From Frankia sp. AgB1.9 (GTDB taxonomy: Bacteria; Actinomycetota; Actinomycetes; Frankiales; Frankiaceae), in NCBI RefSeq assembly GCF_016786355.1, contig NZ_JADWYX010000061.1, forward strand, positions 1 through 53,181: DNA of 53,181 nucleotides, given 5' to 3'. A program made the translations under genes and the position numbers. Of this stretch, positions 24,976-33,979 are shown in pieces. The notes under the pieces are model-generated. The model worked only from the letters and a program-made list of their open reading frames with translations, searched no databases and was not told the DNA's origin. Each line of letters begins with the position of its first letter. Position 1 is the stretch's first letter.

Positions 24976-26826
24976 GTGCGGGCCGCGGGCTCACCCCGTC
25001 GCGAGCCCTGTCGGGTGCGCGGGTCGTCGGACGACACGGGCACGATCCGTCAGGACGGTGCTGGGTTGAACAGCTCGACGGGCAGCCGGCTGTTGCGAAC
25101 GCAACTGCGCAGGCGGCGGGGGGACCTCACGCTCGGCGCGGCCGCCACCGTCGTCCAGCAGACCGCGATGCTCGCCCTCCCGTGGTGCGTCCAGCGCGCC
25201 CTCGACCGCGGCGTCACCGCGCACTCGGTGCGCGGCACGCTGACCTGGGCTGTCCCGACGGCGCTGGTCGCCGTGGTGTTCATGCTCGGCGGTGTCGGCG
25301 GGCTGCGCTGGTCGGGCCGGGCCGCGAACCGGGTCTCGCACGCGCTGCGGGCCGCGCTGGTCGAGCGGGTCGCGGCCTTCGACCGCCCGGCGCTGGCCCG
25401 GTACGGGCACGGCGACCTGGCCACCAGGGCCACCCGGGACGTCGACCTGATCCGGCTGTGGGTGCAGAGCCTCGCCATCTGGGTGCGGATCGTGGTCACG
25501 ATCGTGCTGGTGCTGCCCGCCTTCGCCCTGCTGGAGTGGCCGCTGCTGGTCGTCGGGGTGGCCACGATCCCGCTGGTCGCGCTGGCCAACGCCTACTTCC
25601 CCAGCCGGTTCGACGCCGCGAACGAAAAGCTCTCCACGGCGTTCGCGGACCGGGCCGACGCCGTCGAGGACCTGCTGTCGGCCAGCGCAGCGGTGCGTGG
25701 GCTCGGCGGCGAGGCGACCCTCGTGCGTCGCCACCACGAGCGCAGCGCCACCGTCACCGACCACACGATGACCGCCGCGCGGATCTCCGCGTCGTGGTCG
25801 GCCGTTCCGCCGGCCGTGCCCAGGCTCGCGATCGCGGCCGGCCTCGCGATCGGGGGGCTGGCCGTCCTGCACGGCGGCCTCACCGTCGGCGGCCTGGTCG
25901 CCTTCACCTCCTGGATGACCACGCTGACCCTGGCCGTCACGATCGCCGTCGACCTGCTCTCCCAGCGCGGCCAGGCGCTGGTCGCCGCCGGGCGCATCGC
26001 CGAGATCCTCGACACCCCCGGCACCGACGACGACCCCGCCGACGCGGAGAACCCGCCGCCGGACGCGGCGTTGGTGGCCGCCGGGGTGACGGCCAGGCAC
26101 GACGGGCGCCTGGTGCTCGGCCCGGTCGACCTGAGCGTCGGTCCCGGCGAGTTCGTCGCCGTGACCGGCCCGACCGGCAGCGGCAAGACCACGCTGGCCC
26201 GGCTGCTGTGCCGGCTGGAGGACCCGGCGACCGGCTCGGTCAGCCTGGGCGGCGTCGACCTGCGGCGGGTCTCCCGGATCGAGCTGGCCAACCGGGTCGG
26301 CCTGGTGCCGCAGCGGCCGCTGATCCTGGCCGGCACGGTCGCGGACAACCTGCGGGTCGGGCGAGAGCTCGGCCTGGACGAGCTGCGGGAGGCGTGCGCC
26401 GTCGCCGCCGTCGACGAGTTCGTCGACAGCCTGCCCGACGGCTACGACACCGAGCTCGGCGAACGCGGGGCGAGCGTCTCCGGCGGCCAGGCGCAGCGGC
26501 TGGCTCTGGCCCGGGGCCTGGTCGGCCGCCCGGACGTGCTGATCCTCGACGACGTCACGGCGGCCGTCGACGCGGAGACCGAGGCCACGATCCTGCGGCG
26601 GCTGCGGGCCTGGGCACCCGGGACCGCGCTGCTGGTGATCTCGCACCGGCCGAGCGTGCTGGCCGCGGCCGACCGCGTGCTGCGGCTGGAGCCACCAGGC
26701 TCTCCCGCGGTGGCGGCCGGGCCGGCCCCGCGATCCGCGCCGGACGAACAGACGACGGACGAACAGACGACGGACGAACAGACGACCGATGAGCAGATCG
26801 TCCGGGTGGGTGGCGGCAATGGCTGA
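24976..26826 (+). CDS. ABC exporter half-transporter with degenerate ATPase site
   Basis: A half-transporter of about 590-616 residues: membrane domain (about 60-340) then ATPase with Walker A GPTGSGKTT, signature VSGGQAQRLALARGL, and Walker B VLILDDVTAAVD. The catalytic Glu after Walker B is Asp (DD, not DE), as in the weak site of heterodimeric exporters. The end carries a (DEQTT) repeat encoded by a 15-bp repeat. The GTG at 24976 is used here; the TTG near 25065 (LNSSTGSRLL) is also possible and fits homology better. The next gene starts 8 bp before this stop. Its own iron-box promoter and the neighbouring NRPS suggest export of the apo-siderophore (inference). Confidence 0.88.
   Translation: MRAAGSPRREPCRVRGSSDDTGTIRQDGAGLNSSTGSRLLRTQLRRRRGDLTLGAAATVVQQTAMLALPWCVQRALDRGVTAHSVRGTLTWAVPTALVAVVFMLGGVGGLRWSGRAANRVSHALRAALVERVAAFDRPALARYGHGDLATRATRDVDLIRLWVQSLAIWVRIVVTIVLVLPAFALLEWPLLVVGVATIPLVALANAYFPSRFDAANEKLSTAFADRADAVEDLLSASAAVRGLGGEATLVRRHHERSATVTDHTMTAARISASWSAVPPAVPRLAIAAGLAIGGLAVLHGGLTVGGLVAFTSWMTTLTLAVTIAVDLLSQRGQALVAAGRIAEILDTPGTDDDPADAENPPPDAALVAAGVTARHDGRLVLGPVDLSVGPGEFVAVTGPTGSGKTTLARLLCRLEDPATGSVSLGGVDLRRVSRIELANRVGLVPQRPLILAGTVADNLRVGRELGLDELREACAVAAVDEFVDSLPDGYDTELGERGASVSGGQAQRLALARGLVGRPDVLILDDVTAAVDAETEATILRRLRAWAPGTALLVISHRPSVLAAADRVLRLEPPGSPAVAAGPAPRSAPDEQTTDEQTTDEQTTDEQIVRVGGGNG
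26743..26802 (+). repeat. 15-bp in-frame tandem repeat (DEQTT)
   Basis: GACGAACAGACGACG is repeated three times (26743-26787), with a fourth degenerate copy from 26788. It encodes DEQTT x3 plus DEQIV at the C-terminus of the ABC protein. Confidence 0.85.
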
Positions 26827-28507
26827 GATCCGGGAACTGGCCGAGGATCCGTCGACCGCGCGGGTGTTCCGCCGTTTCTGGCCCTACCTGCGGCCACACC
26901 GGGCGATCTTCGCCGCGGCACTGCTGGCGAACGTGGCCAGCTCGGCGGCCGTGGTCGGGATCGCGCCCGCGATCGGCCTCGGGGTCGACGCGGTCACGGA
27001 TGGCGACGAGCGTCGGCTCTGGTGGGCGGTCGCGCTGATGGCCGGGCTCGTGCTGGCCCGGATGGTGCTGCTGCGCTCGTCGGAGGTACTGCTCTCGGCG
27101 GCCGGCGAGCGGACGATCCGCGGGCTGCGCGACCTTGTCGTCGACCGGCTCGCCCGCGCGCCGCTGCGGTTCATCGAGGCCCACCGCACCGGCGACCTGC
27201 TGCGCCGGTCGACCGGTGAGATCTCCGACCTGACCCTCTTCCTGCGCGACCAGCTGCCCAACCTGCTCGGCTTCGGCCTGACCGTGGCCCTCACGACGGC
27301 GTTGTTGCTGGCCTACTCGTGGCTGCTCGCGCTGCTGCTGCTCGCGCTGTTCATGCCGGTCGCGATCGTGGTCGTGGCCTGGTTCACCCGGGGCGCGCCG
27401 CGGGCGTTCGGGCGCCAGGCCGCGGCGGACGCCACGATGACCGCGACCTTCACCGAGACGCTCAACGCGCACGAGGCGCTGGTCGCGCCAGGCCGTCCAC
27501 AGGAGTGGGTCCGCCGTTTCCAGGGCGACAACGACGAGCTGCTCCGCGCGGCCGACCGGACGATCGCCGTCCAGAGCCGGCTGGAGCTGTTCGGGATGAT
27601 CGAGGGCCTGGCCACCGCCGCGCTGCTGCTGCTGAGCGTCTGGCTGGTGCGGGCCGGTCAGCTCAGCGTCGGCACGGTCGTCGTGTTCGTGGTCGCGACC
27701 CGCAACCTGTTCGAGAGCATGCTGACGCTGTCCGGCCTGGCCGGCCAGGCGCAGCTCGCCCGGACGGGGCTGGCCCGGCTGACGGACCTGCTCGACGCGC
27801 TGGCCCCGGCCGGCCGCGCCCCAGCCGAGCTGCTGACGGGGACCGAACTGCCGGCCCGGGGGGATCTGGTCGCCGACGGGCTGAGCTTCGGCTACGCCGA
27901 GGGCGCGGACGTGCTGCGCGACGTCTCGGTGACCTTCCCGTCCGGCGACCGGGCCGGCCTGGTCGGCGTCACCGGGTCGGGCAAGACCACCTTGGCGAAG
28001 CTGCTCACCGGGCTCTACCAGCCAGACGTGGGAACGGTGCGCTACGGCGGCGTCGACCTGCGCCTAGCGGACCCGGACCAGATCAGGGCCCGCATCGTGC
28101 TCATCCCGCAGCAGGTGCACATCATCACCGGCACGCTGGCCGAGAACCTGGCCCTCGCGCCGGGGGAGCCGGACCGGGCGGCGATGGAGCGCGCGGTCGA
28201 GCTGCTCGGCCTGGGCGACTGGACGGCCCGGCTCGGCGGCCTGGACGCGGACGTCGGCACGCGCGGCTCCCGGCTGTCCGCCGGCGAACGGCAGATCGTC
28301 GGCCTGCTGCGGGCCGCGCTCGTCGACCCGCCGGTGCTGCTGCTCGACGAGGCGACCGCCGACCTGGATCCGGACGCCGCTCGGCGGCTGGAAACAGCGG
28401 TGGAAAGGCTTCGGCCGGGCCGAACCCTGGTCGTCATCGCGCATCGGCCCACCACGATCGAACGCCTACCGCGGATCGTCCGGGTCGAAAGCGGCCGCCT
28501 GAACTGA
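26819..28507 (+). CDS. ABC exporter half-transporter, partner subunit
   Basis: A 562-residue half-transporter. The membrane domain (about 20-310) contains EAHRTGDLLRRSTGEISDL, typical of exporters. ATPase: Walker A GVTGSGKTT, signature LSAGERQIVGLLRAAL, Walker B VLLLDEATADLDPD with the catalytic Glu kept, H-loop IAHR. LSAGERQ and the intact Glu here complement the degenerate Asp of the upstream partner, so they should form a heterodimer with one consensus ATP site. The ATG at 26819 overlaps the partner stop by 8 bp; the ATG at 26789 is the alternative. Likely siderophore export; multidrug export is the other option. Confidence 0.88.
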   Translation: MAEIRELAEDPSTARVFRRFWPYLRPHRAIFAAALLANVASSAAVVGIAPAIGLGVDAVTDGDERRLWWAVALMAGLVLARMVLLRSSEVLLSAAGERTIRGLRDLVVDRLARAPLRFIEAHRTGDLLRRSTGEISDLTLFLRDQLPNLLGFGLTVALTTALLLAYSWLLALLLLALFMPVAIVVVAWFTRGAPRAFGRQAAADATMTATFTETLNAHEALVAPGRPQEWVRRFQGDNDELLRAADRTIAVQSRLELFGMIEGLATAALLLLSVWLVRAGQLSVGTVVVFVVATRNLFESMLTLSGLAGQAQLARTGLARLTDLLDALAPAGRAPAELLTGTELPARGDLVADGLSFGYAEGADVLRDVSVTFPSGDRAGLVGVTGSGKTTLAKLLTGLYQPDVGTVRYGGVDLRLADPDQIRARIVLIPQQVHIITGTLAENLALAPGEPDRAAMERAVELLGLGDWTARLGGLDADVGTRGSRLSAGERQIVGLLRAALVDPPVLLLDEATADLDPDAARRLETAVERLRPGRTLVVIAHRPTTIERLPRIVRVESGRLN

Positions 28508-28574
28508 CCCCCACCCCCGGCGTCGAAATGGGGCAAGCCCGGCGACGCATTAGGGGTAGACAACCATGTGCGTT

Positions 28575-28593
28575 TTAGGTAAACCTTACTTGC
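28575..28593. promoter_or_regulatory. Iron box 1 upstream of mbtH-NRPS operon
   Basis: TTAGGTAAACCTTACTTGC matches the iron-box consensus at 15 of 19 positions. It forms the left arm of a 39-bp imperfect palindrome with the next box. Confidence 0.8.
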
Positions 28594-28594
28594 C

Positions 28595-28613
28595 TAAAGT
28601 AAGGCAGACCTAA
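28595..28613. promoter_or_regulatory. Iron box 2 upstream of mbtH-NRPS operon
   Basis: TAAAGTAAGGCAGACCTAA matches the consensus at 16 of 19 positions, centred 20 bp from box 1. A weak promoter (TTGCCT at 28590-28595, AAGTAG at 28612-28617, 16-bp spacer) overlaps both boxes. The mbtH ATG (28647) follows with AAGGAG at 28631-28636. Confidence 0.82.
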
Positions 28614-28646
28614 GTAGACGGCTGAGATCCAAGGAGACGGCACCTC

Positions 28647-28904
28647 ATGTCGACCAACCCGTTCGATGACGAAATGGGCAGCTTCCACGTCCTGGTCAAC
28701 GCCGAGGGCCAACACTCGCTGTGGCCGACGTTCGCGCCGGTCCCGACCGGCTGGACGACGGCGCACGGCGCCGCGAGCCGGTCGGACTGCCTGGAGTACG
28801 TCGAGGCCCACTGGACGGACCTGCGGCCGGTCAGCCTGATCGCCCGGATGGCGCTCGCCACGGAGGGCACCCGCGACGGTGCCGACTCCGGCGCGTCGCG
28901 ATGA
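28647..28904 (+). CDS. mbtH: MbtH-like protein
   Basis: An 85-residue MbtH-family protein, a partner that binds and activates NRPS adenylation domains. Family residues are visible: NPFDDE at the start, FHVLVNAEGQHSLWP, VPTGWTTAHG, and W in EAHWTDLRP. The length is slightly above the usual ~70 residues because of a short polar tail. A good ribosome-binding site (AAGGAG) precedes the ATG. Its stop overlaps the NRPS start (ATGA), so both are made together. First gene of the biosynthetic operon behind the double iron box. Confidence 0.97.
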   Translation: MSTNPFDDEMGSFHVLVNAEGQHSLWPTFAPVPTGWTTAHGAASRSDCLEYVEAHWTDLRPVSLIARMALATEGTRDGADSGASR

Positions 28905-31900
28905 CGGCCCCGGTGGTCTACCGCGAACGGACGGTGCCGCTCGGCGGCGATCCGCTCGCCGTGGCGGTGTCCTTCGCCCGCCGCGCGGCCGGGCCGGTCT
29001 CCGTGTACGAGCGGGACGGCGAGTGGCTCTGCGGGTCGGGCGCGCTGGCCGAGATCGTCCTGTACTGGGACGAGATCCGCTACCGGGTGGGGGAACGCTG
29101 GCGGGTCGAGCCGGTCGACGACGAGCCGCTGCGGGTCCTGGCCCGGGTGCTGGCCGGGGTCCCGGTCGCCGACTGGCGGGCCTGCGGCTGGGCCGGCTTC
29201 GAGCTGGGCCCGCGCACCCTCGGCCTGACCGGCCCGGTCGGCCCCGACCCGCTCGTCCACCTGGTCATCCCCGCCCGCGAGGCGCGGCTGTCGGCGACCG
29301 GCGCGCTGCTGCGCGCGGTCGACCCGGCCGACCTGCACGTCCTGGCCGAGCTGGTCGGCGGCCCGGTCGCCCCCGAGCGCGCCGAGCCCCGGCCGCTGGC
29401 CGACCTGGAGTACGACGCCGACGGGTACCGGCGGATCGTCGCCCGCGCCGTCGAGGACATCCACGCCGGCCGGCTGCGCAAGGTGATTCTCTCGCGGGTC
29501 GTCCCCGTCGAGGGCGAGATCGACCTGGTCGCGAGCTTCGAGCGCGGCCGGCGGGGCAACACGCCGGCCCGCTCGTTCCTGCTCGACCTGGACGGCCTGC
29601 GCGCGATCGGCTTCAGCCCGGAGATGGTCGTCGAGGTGGACACCGGCGGCTGGGTCTCCACCCAGCCGCTCGCGGGCACCGCGGCGTTCGACGGCACCGG
29701 CACCGACCCCGACGGCGCGGGCGGCGACCGCGGGCGGCGCGAGGCGCTGCTGCGCGACCCGAAGGAGATCTACGAGCACGCGGTGTCGGTGCAGGCGGCC
29801 CAGGAGGAGCTGCGGCCGCTGTGCGCGCCGGGCACCCTGGTCGTGGACGAGTTCATGAACGTGCTGGAGCGGGGCAGCGTCCAGCATCTGGCCTCGCGGG
29901 TGAGCGGCCGGCTCACCTCCGACCGGGACGCCTGGGACGCGCTGGCCGTCGTCTTCCCGTCGATCACGGCGACCGGCGTGCCGAAGGACCTCGCCTGCGC
30001 GGCGATCCGGCGCTACGAGTCGCGGCCGCGTGGCCTCTACAGCGGCGCCGTGATCAGCGCCACCGCCGACGGCGCGCTGGACGCCGCCCTCGTCCTGCGG
30101 ACGGTCTTCCAGCGCGGCGGACAGACCTGGCTGCGGGCCGGCGCCGGCATCGTCGGCGCGTCCCGCCCCGAACGGGAGCTGGAGGAGACGCGGGAGAAGC
30201 TGCGCAGCGTCAGCCGCTTCCTCGTCCCGGCCCAGCCCGTTCCGGCTGGCACCGGAGCGGCCGGCACCGGCGACGAGCTGGAGGCGCTTCGACGCACCGT
30301 CGCCGAGCTGATCGAGGAGGACCCGGCCTCGCTCGGGGACGACGACAACCTGTTCGAGCGTGGGCTGGAGTCGATCGCGCTGATCCGGGCGATCGGGCAG
30401 TGGCGGCGGGCCGGCCTCGAGGTGAACTTCGCCGAGCTGGCCGAGAACCCGACCCTGGACGGCTGGTTCAAGCTGCTCTCCGTCCGACGCGCTGCGGCTT
30501 CCACAGTGGCTTCCCCGGTGGCCGTCGCCGAGCCCGCGCCTGCCGCCGTCAGCCCGGTGAGCGCAGGGCCGGGCGAGACCGCCGTGAGCGCGGACGGCGA
30601 CGGCGAGTTCCCGCTGGCCGTCATGCAGCACGCCTACTGGATCGGGCGCGGCGCCGGGCAGTCCTACGGCGGCGTCGCGGCCCACCTGTACAGCGAGTTC
30701 GACGGCGACGGGGTCGACCCGGCCCGGCTGGCCGCGGCGGTCGAGCGGCTGATCCAGCGGCACGAGGCGCTGCGGACCCGGGTCACCGACCTCGGCGGCC
30801 AGGTCGTCGAGCAGGTCGCCGGCTGGCGCGGCCTGACCGTTCACGACCTGCGCGACCTGGACGACGACGACGCCGCCGAGCGGCGGCTGGCCGCCGTCCG
30901 CGACCGGCTGTCCCACCAGCGGCTCGACATCGAGCGCGGCGAGGTCTTCGCCACCGAGCTGAGCCTGCGCCCGGACGGGACGACCCGCCTGCATCTCGAC
31001 GTCGACATGGTCGCCGCCGACGCGGTCAGCTACCGCGTCCTGCTGGCCGACCTGGCCGACCTGTACGGCCGCCCGGACACGGTCGCGCCGGCGCCGGCCT
31101 ACAGCTATCGCCGGTACCGCGCCGAGCGGGCGGCCGCCCGCCTCGGCCAGCGGGGGACCGCCCGTGGCGAGGCGGCGGCCCGGGCCCGGCGCGCCTGGTT
31201 CGACCGCCTGCCCGGCCTGCCCGGCCCGCCCCAGCTCGCGCTCGCCCCGGCCACTGAAGGTCCGACACGCGCTGAAGGTCCGACACGCGCTGACGGACCT
31301 ACTGGCGGTGATGGCCCGGCCGCGGCGCCACGCGTGTCCCGGCGCCACTTCCGGCTGCCGCCGTCGGCCCGCGCGGCCCTCGACCGGGCCGCGCACCGGC
31401 ACGGCGTCACGCCGGCGATGGCCGTCGCGACCGCGTTCGCCGAGGTCCTCGGCGGCTGGAGCGCCCAGCCCCGGTTCTTCCTCAACGTCCCGCTGTTCGA
31501 CCGCGAGCAGCTGCACCCCGACGTCAACCGGATCGTCGGCGACTTCACCAGCTCGGTGCTGCTGGAGATCGACCTGACCGACCGGGTGCCGTTCGTCGAC
31601 CGGGCCCGCCGGGTCCAGACCCGGCTGCACGCAGACGCGGCCCACGCCGACTACTCCGGCGTCGAGGTGCTGCGTGACCTGGGCCGCCACCACGGCGAGC
31701 CTGTCCTCGCGCCGGTCGTGTTCACCAGCGCGCTCGGGCTCGGCGAGCTGTTCGACGCCCCGGTGCGCCGGGAGTTCGGCCGGCCGGTGTGGATCATCTC
31801 GCAGGGCCCGCAGGTCCTGCTGGACGCCCAGGTCACCGAGCTCGACGGCGGGCTGCTGGTCAACTGGGACATCCGCGAGGGCGCGTTCGCGCCTGGCGTC

Positions 31901-33979
31901 GTCGACGCGATGTTCGCCGCGTTCGAGCGACTCGTGAGCGGCCTGGCCGAGCCGGGCCCGGCCACCACCAGCCTGCCGGACACCACGATCTGGGACGAGC
32001 CCGTCGACGGGCTGCTCGACGCCTCGGTGCGGGACGTGCGCCGCCGGGTCGGCGCGGTGGCCGGCCCGGCGTCCACCCGGCTGCTGCACGAGGGGTTCTT
32101 CGCGACGGCGGCGCTCCAGCCGGACGCGCCGGCCCTGCTCTGGGACGAGGCGGGCACCGGGCCGGAACGGCGGTCGCTGTCCTACGGCGAGCTCGCCGCG
32201 CGGGCCACGGCCGCGGCCGGGGCGCTCGCCGCCCGTGGCGTCCGGCCGGGCGACCTGGTCGGCGTCAGCCTGCCGAAGGGGCCGGACCAGGTCGTCGCCG
32301 TGCTCGGCGCGCTCGCGGCCGGCGCGGCCTACGTGCCGATCGGCGTCGACCAGCCGGCCGCGCGGATCGAGCGGATCGTCGCGACCGCGGGCTTCAGCAC
32401 GGTCCTCACGGACCGGCCGGGCTCCGACTGGCCGGCCGGCGTGACCCCACTGCGCCTCGACGACGCCCTCGCCGCGGCCACCGGCGACCCGGTGGCCGGC
32501 CTCGTCCTGCGCGCGGCCGACGACCCGGCGCGCCTCGACGAGCCGGCCTACGTCCTGTTCACCTCGGGGTCGACCGGGCAGCCCAAGGGCGTCGAGGTCG
32601 GGCACCGGGCCGCCATGAACACCCTCGACGACCTGGTCGAACGGCTCGGGATCGGCCCGGAGGACCGGACGCTGGGCGTCTCCGCGCTCGACTTCGACCT
32701 GTCGGTGTTCGACCTGTTCGCCCCGCTGTCCGCCGGCGGCGCGGTGGTCCTCGTCGACGAGGAGTCTCGGCGGGAGGCGGCCCGGTGGGCCGACCTGATC
32801 GCCGGCCACGGCGTCACGATCCTCAACTGCGTGCCGGCCGTGCTGGACCTCGTCCTCGCCACCGGCACGCCGCTGGGCACAAGCCTGCGCGCGGTGCTGC
32901 TCGGGGGGGACAAGGTCGGCGTCGACCTGCCGGCCCGGCTCGCGGCGGCCGTTCCCGGCTGCCGGTTCCTCGCGCTCGGCGGCACGACCGAGACCGCCAT
33001 CCACTCGACGATCTGCGAGGTCGTGGGCGGCGCGGCGCGCCCGGAATGGCGCTCGGTCCCGTACGGCACCCCGCTGCGCAACGTGCGGCTGCGGGTCGTC
33101 GACGCGCTGGGCCGAGACTGCCCCGACCACGTGGCCGGCGAGCTGTGGATCGGCGGCGCCGGCGTCGCCCGGGGCTACCGGGCCGACCCCGAGCGGACGG
33201 CCGACCGGTTCGTCACCCACGGCGGCGAGCGCTGGTACCGCACCGGCGACCTCGCCCGCTACCTGCCGGACGGGACGGTCGAGTTCCTCGGCCGCCGCGA
33301 CCACCAGGTCAAGATCAGGGGCTTCCGGGTCGAGCTCGGCGAGGTCGAGGCTGCCCTGGCGGCGCTGCCCGGTGTCCGGGCCGGGGTGGCCGCGTTGACC
33401 GCCGGCGCGGACGGCCGCCCGGCCACGCTCGGTGCCGTCGTCGCGGCCGAGCCGCAGGCAGACCCGGCGGCGATCAGGGCCGCGCTGCGGTCCGTGCTGC
33501 CGCCGCACATGGTCCCCGACCGGGTGGTCGTCGTGGCCGAGCTGCCGCTCAGCGCCAACGGGAAGATCGACCGCAAGGCCGTCGGCGCGCTGTTGGCCCG
33601 GGAGCTGGACGCACCGCGCCCGTCCTCGCGGCCGCCGGGCTCCGACCTGGAGCGGGTGATCCTCGCGGTCTGGCGCGAGGTGCTGGGCGTCGGCGAGTGC
33701 GGTGTCCTCGACGAGTTCTTCGCCCTCGGCGGCGACTCGGTTCTGGCCACCGCCGTCGTGGCGCGGCTGCGCGAGGAGCTCGACACCGGCGAGGTCACGG
33801 TCCGGGCACTGTTCGCGGCTCCGACGGTGGCCGGGCTCGCGGAGCAGCTGCGCGCGGCCGAGACGACGCCGGGCCGGCTCGACCGGGTCGCCTCGATCGC
33901 CTGGGAGATCGCGTCGCTGTCCGACGAGGAGATCGAGGCCCGGCTGCTCGACGGCGCGGACGCCGGGACGGACCGGTGA
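28901..33979 (+). CDS. Fused salicylate synthase - NRPS (SalS-ArCP-Cy-A-PCP)
   Basis: A 1692-residue protein. Residues 1-443 are a chorismate-utilising salicylate synthase of the MbtI/Irp9 type: PLAGTAAF, KEIYEHAVSVQ, ERGSVQHLAS, ATGVPK, YSGAV, and AGAGIVGASRPERELEETREK (in parts). Then an aryl carrier (458-528, GLES with S491), a heterocyclisation domain (569-1020, DMVAAD at 702-707 in place of HHxxxDG, and SQGPQVLLDAQV), an A domain (about 1060-1566), and a PCP (GGDS, S1613). The A-domain code reads about DLFNLGLIHK, nearest to Cys/Thr/Ser codes of Cy-linked modules; the choice is open. The product is hydroxyphenyl-oxazoline or -thiazoline on the PCP. In mycobactin, yersiniabactin and amychelin loci the salicylate synthase is, to my knowledge, a separate protein. 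The ATG overlaps mbtH. Confidence 0.93.
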   Translation: MTAPVVYRERTVPLGGDPLAVAVSFARRAAGPVSVYERDGEWLCGSGALAEIVLYWDEIRYRVGERWRVEPVDDEPLRVLARVLAGVPVADWRACGWAGFELGPRTLGLTGPVGPDPLVHLVIPAREARLSATGALLRAVDPADLHVLAELVGGPVAPERAEPRPLADLEYDADGYRRIVARAVEDIHAGRLRKVILSRVVPVEGEIDLVASFERGRRGNTPARSFLLDLDGLRAIGFSPEMVVEVDTGGWVSTQPLAGTAAFDGTGTDPDGAGGDRGRREALLRDPKEIYEHAVSVQAAQEELRPLCAPGTLVVDEFMNVLERGSVQHLASRVSGRLTSDRDAWDALAVVFPSITATGVPKDLACAAIRRYESRPRGLYSGAVISATADGALDAALVLRTVFQRGGQTWLRAGAGIVGASRPERELEETREKLRSVSRFLVPAQPVPAGTGAAGTGDELEALRRTVAELIEEDPASLGDDDNLFERGLESIALIRAIGQWRRAGLEVNFAELAENPTLDGWFKLLSVRRAAASTVASPVAVAEPAPAAVSPVSAGPGETAVSADGDGEFPLAVMQHAYWIGRGAGQSYGGVAAHLYSEFDGDGVDPARLAAAVERLIQRHEALRTRVTDLGGQVVEQVAGWRGLTVHDLRDLDDDDAAERRLAAVRDRLSHQRLDIERGEVFATELSLRPDGTTRLHLDVDMVAADAVSYRVLLADLADLYGRPDTVAPAPAYSYRRYRAERAAARLGQRGTARGEAAARARRAWFDRLPGLPGPPQLALAPATEGPTRAEGPTRADGPTGGDGPAAAPRVSRRHFRLPPSARAALDRAAHRHGVTPAMAVATAFAEVLGGWSAQPRFFLNVPLFDREQLHPDVNRIVGDFTSSVLLEIDLTDRVPFVDRARRVQTRLHADAAHADYSGVEVLRDLGRHHGEPVLAPVVFTSALGLGELFDAPVRREFGRPVWIISQGPQVLLDAQVTELDGGLLVNWDIREGAFAPGVVDAMFAAFERLVSGLAEPGPATTSLPDTTIWDEPVDGLLDASVRDVRRRVGAVAGPASTRLLHEGFFATAALQPDAPALLWDEAGTGPERRSLSYGELAARATAAAGALAARGVRPGDLVGVSLPKGPDQVVAVLGALAAGAAYVPIGVDQPAARIERIVATAGFSTVLTDRPGSDWPAGVTPLRLDDALAAATGDPVAGLVLRAADDPARLDEPAYVLFTSGSTGQPKGVEVGHRAAMNTLDDLVERLGIGPEDRTLGVSALDFDLSVFDLFAPLSAGGAVVLVDEESRREAARWADLIAGHGVTILNCVPAVLDLVLATGTPLGTSLRAVLLGGDKVGVDLPARLAAAVPGCRFLALGGTTETAIHSTICEVVGGAARPEWRSVPYGTPLRNVRLRVVDALGRDCPDHVAGELWIGGAGVARGYRADPERTADRFVTHGGERWYRTGDLARYLPDGTVEFLGRRDHQVKIRGFRVELGEVEAALAALPGVRAGVAALTAGADGRPATLGAVVAAEPQADPAAIRAALRSVLPPHMVPDRVVVVAELPLSANGKIDRKAVGALLARELDAPRPSSRPPGSDLERVILAVWREVLGVGECGVLDEFFALGGDSVLATAVVARLREELDTGEVTVRALFAAPTVAGLAEQLRAAETTPGRLDRVASIAWEIASLSDEEIEARLLDGADAGTDR
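31256..31291 (+). repeat. 18-bp in-frame tandem repeat in Cy domain
   Basis: GAAGGTCCGACACGCGCT occurs twice head to tail, followed by a degenerate third copy, encoding EGPTRA EGPTRA DGPT. It lies in a variable loop of the Cy domain. Confidence 0.85.

Noticed and set aside
26743..26802. Short tandem repeat considered as a CRISPR array
   Set aside because: The units are directly adjacent without spacers, in frame and protein-coding.
28551..28569. A third iron-box candidate upstream of mbtH
   Set aside because: It matches the consensus at only about 11 of 19 positions, no better than expected for an AT-richer stretch.
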